A stretch of 64,000 nucleotides of DNA from Ilex aquifolium (GCA_951799425.1 OX637391.1:46657069-46721068), one strand, 5' to 3'. Shown: positions 33,071 to 45,436, counted from the stretch's first letter. Notes: a model not told the origin generated them from the sequence alone. Program-made: numbers and translations.

Positions 33071-34289
33071 ATTAGGCCTGATTCCAAATATTTTTATTGA
33101 GTAATGTCAAATAAGTTTCTAAAATGTTCAAAGCTAAGGACAAAAGTCAAGCAAGTTTCTCCCAGCTCTTTGTGAGAATGTTTCCTCTATCTTACAGATG
33201 AACGTGTGAGAGTAGCCCTTTGTTAACAGGGCAAAATTCAGTGACAGCCCTTAACGTGCACCACCAAATAAACCTACCGTTAGTATCTAATCTTCTGAAG
33301 TACTGACAAGTGACAGCACCCAAGTACTCTTAAGACATCTCGCTCTCTCTCTCTCTCCACACACACACCCAGCCCACACATAATCACCATTTGACTGCAA
33401 AACAAAAAGTGATTTTATGTATTCATAATATAATTTTCCCATGAAAAGCTAAAATTTACATTCAAGGATCAATCTTTGGATTTCTCAATGAATCTCAAAA
33501 TATTGCATTTTCTGTTGGACATAATCTTATGAAGATTCATCTGAAATATCCTAAAGGTATTTAAAATAATAAGGTATTGGTGAAAAGATCTTTCAGCAAA
33601 ATCCTTCCCAAATTCCAGTCATAGTTGTTTCATCCGGTTTGTATTTTAAGAAGAGTGCCAATGTCTGAATTGATGTTAGCGTTGGAATAGGTAATTTAAG
33701 ATGGCAAGGTCATTAGTAGAACTTTGACCAAAGTGAATGCCAAGATATGTCCTAGTAAAGCATCTATGGCATCAAGATATAGAAGCTGCTATTTTAAGTA
33801 AGAAACATGCTGAAAATATAGCTCACAAACAAAATTGCTTGAATTTGTATACAGCTTCAATCTCAATTGCTCATACGCAGAAAGTTGATATTGAAGATGT
33901 TATAAATAGAGACTGCCAAGATTATTGAAATACATAAAGGAAAGCATGAAAGAGCAAGACGAACTCTTAGCTACAGCTGAGGAAGCTATGAAGACGGAAG
34001 AAAATAGGTCAGAAGTTTGTGTGTGAACAATCTAAGGGTGTCTGGACATGCGAAACAATTCAACCATTGACTTTGTCAATCCAAAGGGAAGGGATGGTTT
34101 AATGAAACAGCTTACTTGTGTATTATTGTCCTTGTTGCATCTGAAAGAGGATATCAGATCAAATATCAGACGTCTCAAAGAACGCAATTTTTCAAACATA
34201 TTGGTCGGCATACTTTGATGATACAAAACTCGAAAAAATGATTCAGCATAGTACGACCAAGAATAAGGGCGCATTTTTATAAAACGTGT
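33071..34289. other. Ferredoxin upstream region, possible 5' UTR intron
   Basis: The 60 bases before the ferredoxin start codon are also present in the truncated copy near 40600-40640. A CT/CA microsatellite lies at 33341-33370. No other gene is recognised. The FD3 genes of some plants have an intron in the leader; a CT-rich leader-like stretch followed by GTAAGATCT on the minus strand near 35850-35811 could be the distal exon, but this is speculation. Confidence 0.35.
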
Positions 34290-35070
34290 CCCAGACATTC
34301 ATAGTCAAGTTCCGGGCTAGATTGACTTCTCAACTTGAAACTCGTTTCAAAATCAGTTCCAACGAATGTCCTACAACCCAGAAAAGTATATAAACAAATA
34401 AAGTGTCCTATGCATCTGCAGTTAGAAGCTTAATGGATACTACTAGGGCTGCACTCCGTCATTCAGTAGGTCCTATCAAAAAGGTCCTCTCCAAGTCCGC
34501 CAAAGAACACTACACGGTACAACAGTGAAATAGATTCTCAGGTATTTCATAGACATTCCGCCATATGCTTATTCTTTGGCAGCATCAAACCTATGGTAGT
34601 GGGATACAAATATGTAGACATTGTTGTTGATGATGCAATGTTTCGAGGAAATCCACAAAAGGATACTTGATGACATCTGTCGGGAGAGCAAAGTCAAACA
34701 AGTCCAAGATACATAAATTTGCTACTTAATCCACTACAAAGGCCAAGTACATTGCATACACCGAAGTTTGGTTGAAGAAGTGCCTAAAAGAGTTGGGTCT
34801 GAAGTAAGAAAGGTATAATCTTTCATGGGATAATAATTGTACTATTCTTCTTTTCAAACCCCTAACTTTCCATCTGAAAATCAGACATATTAGTGTGAGG
34901 TACAACTAGATTCATGTGTAGAATACGAAGTTATTTACAATCTGAGAAAATCCATACTGATAAGAATGGATCTAATGTGATGACAAAGATTTTGCCCAAG
35001 AAAAAGCTTAAAGCACCCCACATGAGCAAAGGGGAGCTTTGTTGTGTTTGGATCCAGCTTTTGTGGTAGC
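34290..35070 (+). mobile_element. Copia LTR-retrotransposon fossil, 3' pol fragment
   Basis: Degenerate plus-strand similarity to the end of Copia pol: a motif like RSLM..TRAA..HSVG near 34420-34480, then an RNase H region (FAGNPQKDT near 34640, STTKAKYIA near 34730) and the terminal KILPKEKLK-like stretch near 34990. No LTR was recognised. It is heavily broken, with many interruptions, so an old remnant. Confidence 0.6.
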
Positions 35071-35079
35071 CTAACCCCT

Positions 35080-36061
35080 TACGTTAACAAAAAAAAAAGT
35101 GAAATTTTCCGCAATAAGCTCTACAAAATCTAGAAGACGTTTGTCTTCCTAAGTTGTTCCAAATTGAGACGGTAAAAGGTGATACCAAAGGTCAAGTTGG
35201 TGAGAGAAATTAACAGAAAAAACAGACTGCTAGAAGAGAGAATGAGAAATAAAGAAATTCATTAGGGAGAAATCAAATACGTCTTTCACGAAATTTCAGA
35301 ATACTGTTCCTAAAATTGGATCCTCACATCTATTGGCTATGATTATGCAAATAGTCTCTCCCCCACTGCTTGATTCATTAACCCTCTGTTGTTCCCACCT
35401 AGTTATGCGTATTGTATTGTTGCTTCATTGTGTTGCTATTGACCTTAGGATGAGGAATTACCTATGCTGAGACCCAACAGTTGTTATCGTAATGTTGGAA
35501 ACATCTTTTGTGTCTGAAAAGATATAAGTATTCCAAGCCCTTGATTTTTTTTTCCCACTTACGAAGGTTTTAAGTAACAAAGTTGGTGTCTTGTGTTGAA
35601 AACCAACTAGCCATCGGAAAACAACCAATAAGAGAGACAACCCAGTACAATAAAACCCAACTAAAACGGATTATAAGAACAGATAACCCATAATCACTAC
35701 TACATCATAATGTATGGCAGCTTAACAAAAGGGTAAAAACAAAAACCGATTCCGGAAAAACATCATCTACCAAGCAAAGATATATAGGAAATCAAAGAAG
35801 GGAGAGAGATCTTACAAAAGCCAAAGAGATCTGTTGTTAGACTGAAAACTTGAGAGAGAGAATTTTGAGTGTGGAAAGTACGAGAAGAGCTTACTGTGCC
35901 CACCAAACTCTTTCAGCATTAGCGTGGGTATGTGCTCTGCGCAACGAGTTAGTGACGCGTAGAAACAAAAGAGGGTGTAGGTTTACGTTATCTAAGTGGG
36001 GCTCGTCGCTCGTATGCTCCTCCAGAAGTGACATAACTACATTTCACGAGAAAAAAAAAAC
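35080..36061. other. Intergenic stretch, no gene recognised
   Basis: The 78-codon plus-strand frame at 35850-36086 lacks motifs. The minus strand at 35950-35800 looks like a CT-rich plant leader ending in a possible splice donor; see the ferredoxin upstream entry. Confidence 0.4.
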
Positions 36062-37125
36062 GATAAATTACATAAAAACATCCTGAACTTAGGGTGAGGT
36101 GCATATCACCCCCTCAATAATTACGAGTTTCACTTGATCCCTTTTACTTGTGAATGAAGTGAAAATTTAATAAAATCGATTTATTGTAACGGTGCCGCTA
36201 TTACACGTGCTAATTAAGCGCGAGTGTTATGAAATAAATAATTTCTTTTCTAAATTGAGAAGTAATATTATTAATTTTACCTTTCATCCAAATTTTCAGC
36301 CCCACTCTTTCTTCAGCCACTTCACCGACACAATCTATACCACACACTATAACTGCCCTCTTTTTCCTCCTCTCTAACCCCATGGCTGTCGCAACTATCC
36401 CACCTAAACAACTCACGTTGCTGCAAATCCCCCCACCCAACCCTCTCCATGCCGATACAACTCACCCACCTAACACATCCACAACTGCTGCGACTCCCTC
36501 ACCCAAAACCCACCCCATATCGCTACAACTCTCCTAATCCACAACCACATTGATTCCCCCACCCCTTGTCGCTACAAATCCCCCACCTTACAATCGTTGC
36601 AAATCCCTCGAACTCTGCGTCTGAGTTGAACAACCTTTTGATTTTGGTCCAATCTCTTTTTTATTTTAGTTTTGATTTCAATGTTATTTTTTTGAGTTTG
36701 ATTATGGTTTTTGCCACAATGAATATGTAGTGATAGTGTATTGGTGGATGGTGTTTTGAAGGGTGTGCTGGAGGAGCTTTTGAGTATTGTGGCAATGAGG
36801 TTTTGTGTTATTTTGGGTTGGCTATGGAAGGGAGAGTTTCTGGTGGGGGAAGGGTAGTGGTGGTGGCCCTAGTGGGGATAGGATAGTTGTGATGATTAAG
36901 AGAGGGGTGTGCTTGATTTTTTTGGGGTAAGTCATTAGAATGAATGACATTACAAAGGAAATTAGAAGAAAAATAGAGGGCATTTTAGTCTTTTTACAAA
37001 AAATCGTTAGGTTTATCATAATTTACACTTTATTCACAAGGGAGAGGGGTAAAGTGCAACTCATAATTGTTGAAAGGGTGATGTGTAACTAACCTTAAGT
37101 TCAAGGTGGTTTTATGCAATTTACC
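36062..37125. mobile_element. Non-autonomous element with long inverted ends (MULE-MITE-like)
   Basis: The left end GATAAATTACATAAAAACAT and the inverted right end GGTAAATTGCATAAAACCAC match. The match continues for about 110 bp (AACTTAGGGT, CACCC, TTATGAGTTGCACTT). The interior is C-rich at 36290-36610 and G-rich at 36770-36900, with no convincing gene. No exact target duplication was found, so the class is inferred from its likeness to the elements at 37137 and 53007. Confidence 0.6.
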
Positions 37126-37136
37126 ATTAAAATTAA

Positions 37137-37368
37137 GGGTCATTGGGAGGCCGGTACCTCCCAAAAAACTTAATAGGATAAAAATACACTTTTTAAAATA
37201 ATTGGGATAGAAGTACATGTTCTTAAAAAAAGTCATAAAAGCCCTTTTACCCCTACCATAAATAGTGCATACCTAATTGAATGTGAGACTTTCAAGATTA
37301 GAATGTGAGACTTTCAAGATTCCTTTTGATATTTGTGTATCATTTGAATTTTGAAATTTCATATATAA

Positions 37369-37419
<51 letters not shown>

Positions 37420-37962
37420 GTCGAAAAAGAGAGACACGATATAAATCGTTATGCAAACAGTGTCACCAAAGAGAGACACGATATAAATTGTCATGCAAAC
37501 AGTGTCACCAAAGAGAGACACGATATAATGACAATGGGGGTCCAATGACATTCCATGATGCCACTGATTGGACCCTCATTGTCATTATATCGTGTCTCTC
37601 TTTGGTGACACTGTTTGCATGATGATTTATATCGTGTCTCTCTTTGGTGACACTGTTTGCATGACGATTTATATCGTGTCTCTCTTTTTCGACTCCATAT
37701 ATATATATATATATGAAATTTCAAAATTCAAATGATACACAAATATCAAAAGGAATCTTGAAAGTCTCACATTCAATTAAGTATGCACTATTTATGATAG
37801 GGGTAATTATGGAATACAATTTAGAAAGAATTTGAAAATGTTTTAAAATGTGTACTTATTGACAACTATTTAATGAAAAAGAGGACTTAAATGAGGATAA
37901 GTTTGGAGGTGGTACTTAAAGTCAACTAAGTTTTAAAAAAGGTACCCCCATCCCATTATCTC
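37137..37962. mobile_element. MULE-type foldback element, near-complete hairpin
   Basis: Perfect 9-bp direct repeats TAAAATTAA (37128-37136 and 37963-37971) flank it. The ends GGGTCATTGGGAGGCCGGTACC and, inverted, GAGATAATGGGATGGGGGTACC are imperfect inverted repeats, and the interior from about 37252 to 37803 is an almost perfect palindrome centred near 37555. Each arm contains an AC or TA microsatellite and two to three copies of a 43-44-base unit around GAGAGACACGATATAAAT. No coding region; frames here are shadows of the palindrome. Confidence 0.8.
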
Positions 37963-37971
37963 TAAAATTAA

Positions 37972-39200
37972 AAACAAAAATAACAAACTTATTCATCTAA
38001 ATATAATTTAGGATTCTTCGCCTAAAACTTCAAGTGTTTTTGGGCCGACCCTAGGTGTAATGTGATATTGTTGATCTTTTTGGCATCCAAATTGAAACAT
38101 TTATAATCATTTAATGTATAAAATGTCATTTGTTCGAACAAGAAAAGTTTCAAAAGTCCAATCAGATACTTTTTTAAGTCACTAAATCTAAGTAAGGTAT
38201 TTTTAATGCATTAAAGACATATCATACTCTTTTTTGTCCTCTAATTCAATTTGACTAAATCTTTTTTTTTTTAATTAGTAGAGTACCCTTCTTGAGTCTA
38301 TCACGTTGGTTTCTTTGTTTTTTACAAATTTTCTCTCTTCTCCCCCACTCTTTCTCTTTCCTCTTTTTCTTTCTCTTGTACTTCTCTCTCCTATTTCTCT
38401 CTCTTCTCCATCTTTCTCTCTTTTCCATTGTTCTTTCTCTTTACTCTCTCTCTCTTCTCCCCCACTGTCTCTTTCTTAGTATATATCAAAACCACGCTCT
38501 CTATCAATTTTTCCATTGAGATGCAAATCTCCACTACCATTTCGTAAAAAATATGTGAGCAAAATCTCAAAAGACAGAACCAAGTAGGAACAAGAATCGA
38601 AGTAGAAGCAAAAAGCGAAGACGAAGGCACTATACTATACATCTTTCTCACTGTCAAAACTCCCAAGTAGGAGCAAGAATTGAAGAAGAAGCAAAAGCCG
38701 AAGACGAAATCACTGTACATCTTCCTCACAGACAAAACTCTACGATGAAGTCACTATCCAGCTTGTTGTGGTTGACAAATTCGTAATGACTCCATGACAC
38801 ACTTTTTGTAATAGATCGATGTTGTTGCCACACCCCCATGCGCCACGGGCCACTGGCCTCTCTTATCTCTTAAATGTAATTTTTTGTTATGAATATTGTT
38901 ACGTTCAAAAAATAAGAAAGTAAGAGAAAGTCTAGTGTCACTGTGATACAACTTTGATGTTATGTTTGAAACAAGTTTTATTAGGTTGGTTCTTGTGATG
39001 ATAAAATTGTTGTGTTGGTGTTGCAACGAAATGAGTTGTTTTACAATTCAATATAGCGAAAATTGTGGACCATTCACATTGAATAAGTCCATGCGACGGT
39101 CTCAAACCGACTTATTCAATAACCACCAACATCCCTCTTAAAACTATTCACATTGAATTTCCCCTCCCCCCAATTCAATCAATTCTTACTTACGTTGCAC
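37972..39200. other. Intergenic stretch with CT-rich tract
   Basis: A pyrimidine-rich CT tract covers 38315-38480. Short imperfect direct repeats around AGGAACAAGAATCGAAG and AGGAGCAAGAATTGAAG lie at 38585-38700. No gene is recognised. Confidence 0.5.
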
Positions 39201-39379
39201 CATGCTTTCAAGCACGGATTACCCATAATTTTCATTGTTGTAAAACATTGAAATACACGATTTTTATTGTCTTGAAATGAATTTCACTAGTTTCTTCTCT
39301 CTTCTTTTAAGTGTTGGGCAATTTCTCTATGTGAATTAATTTCTCCACGTCTACATGGGCAGTCTCCCCACATGAATTA

Positions 39380-40000
39380 GGTCTATTTCACTATTTTATG
39401 TATATTTCACTCTCCAATTTGATTAGTGATACTAAAACTCAATCTAGTCAAACTCATAGGCTAATTTGGTTATCTAATTGCAATGAAATTCCTATTTCAA
39501 TGTCACTGTTCAAATACTGAAACACGCTTAAATTTTGCAGTTTTTTGTGTATTCACTGTCCAAATTGACTAATCATACTAAAACTCGAGCTAAGCAAACG
39601 TGTAGGTCAATTTCAATGTTTTAGGTGTATTTCACTTGTTAATTTGACCAATGATATTGAAACTTAATTTATTGAAACTCATAGACTAATTTCACGATTA
39701 TAATAAAATCTATATTTCACCACATAGTTTGTACAACGAAATATGATCAATTTCAATGTCACACCAAGAGGATAGTAAATTTTCACACTCCAATGTCAAT
39801 TTAGTATCACTGTTCGAACAATTAAAATTAGAGAGTGAATTTTTCCACTCATAAGCCAATTTGACTATCCAATTGTAATGAAATTCTTATTTTAGGGCCA
39901 CAATTCAAACAATGAAATACACCCAATTTCACTGTTTTGACGTATTTCACTGTCCAATTTGGTCAGTAATACTGAAATTTAATACAATCAACTCCCTTAA
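39380..40000. repeat. Degenerate tandem-like repeat field
   Basis: Phrases such as TATTTCACTGTCCAATTTG, CTGAAACTCAAT and CAATTGTAATGAAATTC recur three to four times, 150-250 bases apart, with strong divergence. Not coding. Confidence 0.45.
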
Positions 40001-40161
40001 TCACAATTTATTCTCAATTTTAACTAAAACCCTTTATTTTTATTTCCAAATTAAGAAGAAATCTCATTAATTCCATAATCTATGTCTTGCTAAAAAAAGC
40101 AGCAGTATTTGAAAAAGATAAAGATACATTAGATATATGTAAGATTGAGGGATAAAGAAAG

Positions 40162-40164
<3 letters not shown>

Positions 40165-40201
<37 letters not shown>
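40165..40201. repeat. (GA)n microsatellite
   Basis: An uninterrupted GA run of about 18 units. Confidence 0.95.
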
Positions 40202-40205
<4 letters not shown>

Positions 40206-40264
40206 ATTTAAAAAGAAAAGAAAAGAGAGTAGATATAATAGTCAACATCCAAGAGTAGGGCATC

Positions 40265-40640
40265 AGCACTGCTCCAATCCTGCATTTTCATCCAGGTCAA
40301 TGATTTATTGATCATCATCCACATCAATCTCAATATCTTCACGATATGGTCCACTCGAATCCACTGTATACTTCCATAACAGATACTCGGGTGTAGGAGG
40401 AATACTTCAAGCCAAATACTCTAGAAACACTCTTTGCAGACCCAAAAAGCATGGATTCTTAATAGACGATCTGTTCTATAGGCTTGTGCCTCTGTTTCCT
40501 TCAGTTCTAAGGAGACCTGGATTCTTAATAGAAGTGCAGGAGTTGTAGCATGCTTTTGAACATGCAAGGTGAAGAAATTCTAACGATCTACATAATAGAC
40601 AAGAACCCAGATAGCATTTTTTATCCAGTAATGCAGAGTA
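40265..40640 (-). pseudogene. Truncated ferredoxin pseudogene
   Basis: The plus-strand text here follows that of 32815-33120 closely: CTCCAATCCTGCAT, then the region of the processing site (GATACTC and AGGAGGAA-ACTTCAA), then AACCCAAAAAGCATG, GAAGAAATTCTAAC and the leader near 40620-40640. It covers the transit peptide and the first 35 or so residues of the mature domain. It ends just before the codons for the cysteine cluster, so all four iron ligands are missing. An insertion of about 70 bases with a repeated GGATTCTTAATAG interrupts the transit-peptide part, and several frame changes are visible. It retains leader sequence and both this copy and the parent lack coding introns, so retroposition and segmental duplication cannot be told apart. 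Confidence 0.8.
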
Positions 40641-40915
40641 AGTTCTAAAGGCCGAAAAACTATGATTAAACAGACGTATTTGCTACGCATTTATGTAAAG
40701 AAGAAAATGCTGAAGGGCTACCAAAATAAGGAATGAGCTTCAAAGTGCGCCAGAGTAAGTCATCATGCCAACTGCCAAATAAGGTATATACTGTGATTAA
40801 TTCTTAGGAACCCAAGCTTTAACATCCAATGGGTATTTTACTTTTCTTCATGCTATGAGGAAGACAAAACCAAACTTCCATTCAACTGTAAAGATGCAAT
40901 CATATGGTCTTTTTA

Positions 40916-41434
40916 GGCCATCTCCACTCCTTACTCAAAACAAAACTCAAACTTAAATTTGGATAAAAAAAAAAAAGCCCAAAACCCCTCTCCAATCCTT
41001 GACTCAAACTCATACCAAATCAAGAGAAACACTTTCCTGGACTCAAATTGAAGGAGACTCAAACTCAACCTCAAATTTTTTTGAGCCAAAAAAGTCATCT
41101 TCTTCCTTGCAGATCTGCGAACCAGCCCTCTTCTTCATGACAGACTGCGATCCAGCCCTCTTCTTCACTGCCTGGTTTATAGAAATGAACCAGATCTTCG
41201 CCATGGAAACTGAATATCTGCTCCTCCCAAAGACTTCGCCATGGAATCAGATCTTTGCCAGAGAGCACCATTTCAATAGAAGAAATTTAAAGAAATTTGT
41301 TTTGGGACAATATGAGAATTTTAAAAAAGATTTGAGTATAAATTTGATTTTAGCCATTAGAAAAGGCCATACCAAATCAAATCAAGTTTTTTACTCAAAT
41401 TTGAATTTTACTTTGGGTCAACATTGGAGATGCC
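40916..41434. mobile_element. PIF/Harbinger-type MITE
   Basis: It begins GGCCATCTCCACTCC after TTA (40913-40915) and ends TTGGAGATGCC before TTA (41435-41437). Ends of the GGCATCTCCA type with TTA target copies are typical of plant Harbinger MITEs. The interior repeats CAAACTCAAAT / ATTTGAGTTTG-type sequence in inverted form. The 171-codon frame across it has no family resemblance and runs out of the element, so it is not called as a gene. Confidence 0.75.
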
Positions 41435-41437
41435 TTA

Positions 41438-43587
41438 GAAATATCTGTGAACCACTCCATTCTTGTAAAGATCCTACCTCAAGTTCGATCATTCTTTTTT
41501 CTTTTCTTTTTTGAACAAAAATAAGTACAATCATTCAGCAACCCAAAATCCTACAAAACATTGACAAATAACTTTTTAGCACTCAAAAGAAATCAAAAAC
41601 CCCTTCCTCCCATTCCTCCGCCATCTTGATCAATCAAAATCAAGACACTTGCTTTGGAAAAATTCTGTACATATTTTAGGAATATTCTGTGACCTACCAT
41701 TTGCAATGAGATACTGCAAAATGTCATATACATACCAAGAACTAGTGCCTTCGTGTTCCTAAAAGTAAAACCCTAAAAGTTTCTACACTGAAAACCAGCC
41801 ACAAAACTAATTTTAAGCAACTTTCACCACAATTTCCTACAATTTTTCTATGTATCAACTATTATCACATTTAAACATTAACATAGTAAAGACACTCAGG
41901 CTTACCAAAAAAATAATGCCCTTTTCACTACTTGATGCATTATATATCTTATTTCCTTGACACTCAAGACTTCTCCAATCAAGCCAAGACCATATTTAGG
42001 TGATACCAAATACAAACACTTCAACAGAGCATTCATGGCTAAACTAACTTCCTGGTACCCTCCACAACTGAGAAGGAAGGGATATTGGCAGGATCAGTCC
42101 AGAAAGGGGCCTCTTTACCGAGGAAGGGGAAAGGAAGAGTTTGTTATCATCAATGGAAAACCAATACTCATCCTACTGTCAAAACAATATAGTAGCACTT
42201 TTTAACTGGCCAACCAAATGGCATTTCCAAAAACAAAATTTCATAGGCACGTTGACCTTGGGATGTTGTTTGGGCCTAAAATATATTCCTCGATTCTAGT
42301 GCCAAAATTAGGATCCATCCTCCCCATTTCTCAAGCTAATAATAGCCTAAGTTCCTATGTCCTTCACCCCCCCCCCCCCCCCCCTCTCTTCCTCTCTCTC
42401 TCACAACTCATGTTAGGAAACAATTTTACTTTCAGTTTGGGCACTTTAATACCCTCCACCAGGGGTAGGCTTTAAGCACCAAACATAAGGTCCTAAACCC
42501 ATAGGGACTAACACCTTCAGATTTGGAGGAATAACGAATGAGGTGACAAAGAGTATGAACTTTAGTCTTCCTTTTGGGGTGTTCAAAATGCTTTCAACCT
42601 TCGGTGTTTTGTTGCCTGTGGAAGAAATGATAAGATTTGAAATACAAAAGAACTTGTCAAGAAAATGAAGAAGAATAGAAAATCAGAGGTATACATGGTT
42701 CATCCTATTTGCCAAAAACACTCTACTTACATCTTACTTAAACTCTATCCATTCCAAAAATGGTCAATCTTAGCTCCTTTTTCATAGGCACATTGAACTT
42801 GGTGATATTTTCCTCAAGTTTAGTGTTCATAATTGGGATTTACCTTCCCCATTTCTCAAGCTATAATAGCCTAAGTGTCTGTGTCACTCGCCAATCATAA
42901 ACCAGCCCAACAGAAATTTACAATTAACAAAATTGAAAAGTTAAGAATTATTGGAAGAAAAATTAATCTCACCTAATTCTAAGTTTACAAGCCTAACTGT
43001 TTGCCTCCTTTCGATAAATTCAAGGCATTGAACGCAGCTACTGTGAAGATAAACAGTCACTCTGAAGCATCTCTGATTCTAGTTAACCTATTTGATTCTG
43101 GCAATCCCTCAAACACTTCGAAAGCATAACCACACTCCAGCCTAACCTAAGCCTATATTCAAAAACCTAATTTTTTCTCTCCTGTGATAAATCCAAGGCA
43201 CTGAAGGTAGCTATTATGATTATACACCATCACTCTGAATCATCTGATTCTAATTACATACTGTACGATTTCCAACAGCATCAGGAATGTGACCAATCTT
43301 CATCCGACAGTAAGGTAAAGAGATAAAACTGATGTAAGCCTTTTTCTTAATGTATTGGTCTGTCATACAATAACCTTAATAATCAAATAAATAGACTGAT
43401 CCAGAAGCATAAAAATAAATAGTTCATTGATTCCTATCGAATCATATAAATAAAAGGTTGATATTTTCAATTCTGGACACTTGATATTTATGACACATTT
43501 CTCTAAATAATCAACTAACGTGTAGGACCAAATGAATATCAACTCAGGAAATCCGATAAAGAATCATTTCATACGAAATTTCAAGGC
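41438..43587. other. SDHAF1 downstream region with local duplications
   Basis: Two imperfect direct duplications are seen: about 120 bp at 42238-42365 and 42780-42895 (CCCCATTTCTCAAGCTA), and about 100 bp at 42985-43085 and 43170-43260 (GATAAATCCAAGGCA). A 17-18 base C run lies at 42367-42383. No gene is recognised. Confidence 0.55.
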
Positions 43588-43878
43588 TTAAGATTTTTTG
43601 GTTTGAGGAAATTCAACATTCAAAGACGATAATCCAACAATATCGGGGCTCTTGAGCTGATCAAGTTGTTTCTTACCACGGCGCAGCAAGTACTCAATGT
43701 AGATGAAACTCTTGCGATCAATAAGCTTGGAATTGCGGCGGAACTCAGCTGACACAATTGATTCAATCTGGCGTCTGTCTTCGAAGGATTTCGAATGTGC
43801 AACTCTCAAAAATCCTCTATATAGAGCTAGCACTTGCTTCTGCAACCCAGAGAGCTTTGGTCCACTGGAGGCTCCCAT
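43588..43878 (-). CDS. SDHAF1: Succinate dehydrogenase assembly factor 1 (LYR protein), mitochondrial
   Basis: Small mitochondrial matrix chaperone that helps insert iron-sulfur clusters into the SDH2 subunit of complex II. The 96-residue, single-exon frame begins MGASSGPKLSGLQKQVLALY. It has the family's LYR motif at residues 19-21, followed by RGFLR, and then the conserved EDRRQIESIVSAEFRRN and YLLRRGKKQLDQLKS segments. Length and order match plant SDHAF1 as I know it. The short helical LYR fold carries no separate cleavable presequence. The C-terminal tail (SSLNVEFPQTKKS) is less conserved. No lesion. No linked complex II gene is seen nearby. Confidence 0.93.
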   Translation of the reverse strand: MGASSGPKLSGLQKQVLALYRGFLRVAHSKSFEDRRQIESIVSAEFRRNSKLIDRKSFIYIEYLLRRGKKQLDQLKSPDIVGLSSLNVEFPQTKKS

Positions 43879-43989
43879 TGCATCTTCTTGTCAAGTTCCT
43901 TTTTTGATATGCCTGTTTCTTGTGCTATCGAACAGCAAAGAAGCAAAATGTGATCTTTTCAGCCTTTTTCTGTGGAATGACTGAAGAGT

Positions 43990-45436
43990 CACTGACTACG
44001 ACGATAACAAGAGCAATTATAAGCAAAACGTTGGTCAGGTTTAGGGTTTATGGCCTACAAATCAAACAATCTATCAGCTCAACCATGGAGTGAATAACTG
44101 TTCAAAAAAGATTAAATTTTGTATAACATCAAATACTAGCAATTGCCTGAAGGCACTAATATAACAAACAAAAAAATCACAAGCAATTGCCTAAATTCAA
44201 AAAGAATAACCCGAAATGTACTGTCATAAAAATGTACAAAAAAAACTCCCCAAAACAAAATCACATATACAAATACCTCTGGAAAAAAAAAAAAAAAAAG
44301 CACTAAAAGATTGTTCATTTACAAAACACATGAATTCATCACCACTACCACTATTCAACTCAATAACACACCATAATTATAAACTCAATCACCAAATTCC
44401 CAATCCACCACATGTAACAAAACAAAACACAATTAAATTCACAATCTTTAAGCAAAAAAATAAAATCATGTGCTATTGAAAGTGGAGAGAGAGAGAGAGA
44501 TGGAACAAATAAATATGAAGCATGAATCTGTGCCAAAAAAAAAAAGAGTAGATACAAAGCGCACATCATACTTGATATGCAGATGTCGATGCTTCAAAGA
44601 AAAACCCATAAGGGATTTCGGATCTGTGGATGCAAAAAAAAACCTACTTCCAATGATGCCCCACCATTTGACAAAAGCCATAACCCAAATTCCGTGAGCT
44701 GTTGACATAAAGTTCTTTCAGGAATTCGGACAAACACTTGGTGCGCCATTGAGTGTGGGATGGGTTAGATGAAGGGGCTGGGGCTGGGGCTCGTGGGGGA
44801 GAGGAGGAAACGGGTGGTGGCGGTGAGATGGCTGTGGCAGTGGGGCGTTGGTGGTGGCTGTGGAGTGTGGGATATGATGAAAGGGTCTTCGGGTTTGGGT
44901 CTGTATGATGTCTTAATGGCGGTAGCAGATGAAGAAGGAGAGACAGATACGAAAGGATAGAAAGAGCGCCATGGGGTTGCGCTGGCGGCGGCTGCGATGG
45001 CACTATGGTGGTCGTTTTGTTAGTTGTTGGGGCAGAGGAGGAAGGGGATGGCGTTACAGCTGGTCACGAGAGAGAGAGAGAGGAGAAAAGAAACAATCAC
45101 ATTAAACAATAAAATAAATAAAATAAAAAAGAAAACCCTAAAAATTTCCAGACTTTATCGAGAGAAACATTTACTCAACATATCAATGAAACAAAAACAA
45201 TCCATAATCGCTGTTCAGTTGAATCAAATGAGAAAAAGATAAGGATGTTCCAAGAAAAAAGAGAGCTGACCTTCAGCTTACAGTATGAGAGAGAGAGAGA
45301 GAGAGCGCGCGTTCAGAGCGGAATGCTCACCAAACTCGTAAATGGTTACGTACTGAAAATGCATAGAGACAACAGGCAAGGTTGGGCGAAGGTGGTAAAT
45401 TTATGTGTAGTGTTTAAGTGGTCTAATTTCAAAAAA
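43990..45436. other. SDHAF1 upstream region; weak minus-strand frame; Helitron end remnant
   Basis: A minus-strand Helitron-like 3' end (hairpin GTGCCTTCAGGCAATTG, then CTAG at 44136-44139) is present without a recognisable 5' end. A GC-rich minus-strand frame of 119 codons (45003-44644) is Pro/Ser-rich with no known domain; it may be leader or non-coding RNA sequence. GA microsatellites occur at 44485, 45068 and 45287. I do not call a gene. Confidence 0.4.

Noticed and set aside
37400-37700. Possible CRISPR-like array of 44-base units
   Set aside because: The units are in inverted halves of a hairpin in a plant genome, with no regular spacers.
37273-37724. Mirror-image frames repeating RETRYKSSCKQCHQ
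   Set aside because: They come from the two arms of a palindromic foldback element; the Cys pattern is a by-product of the 44-base repeat, not a zinc protein.
40999-41514. 171-codon plus-strand frame
   Set aside because: It lies almost wholly within a TTA-flanked MITE and has no recognisable motif.
44644-45003. 119-codon Pro/Ser-rich minus-strand frame
   Set aside because: GC-rich composition alone can keep it open; no domain, and the end has no family resemblance. Mentioned only within the intergenic entry.
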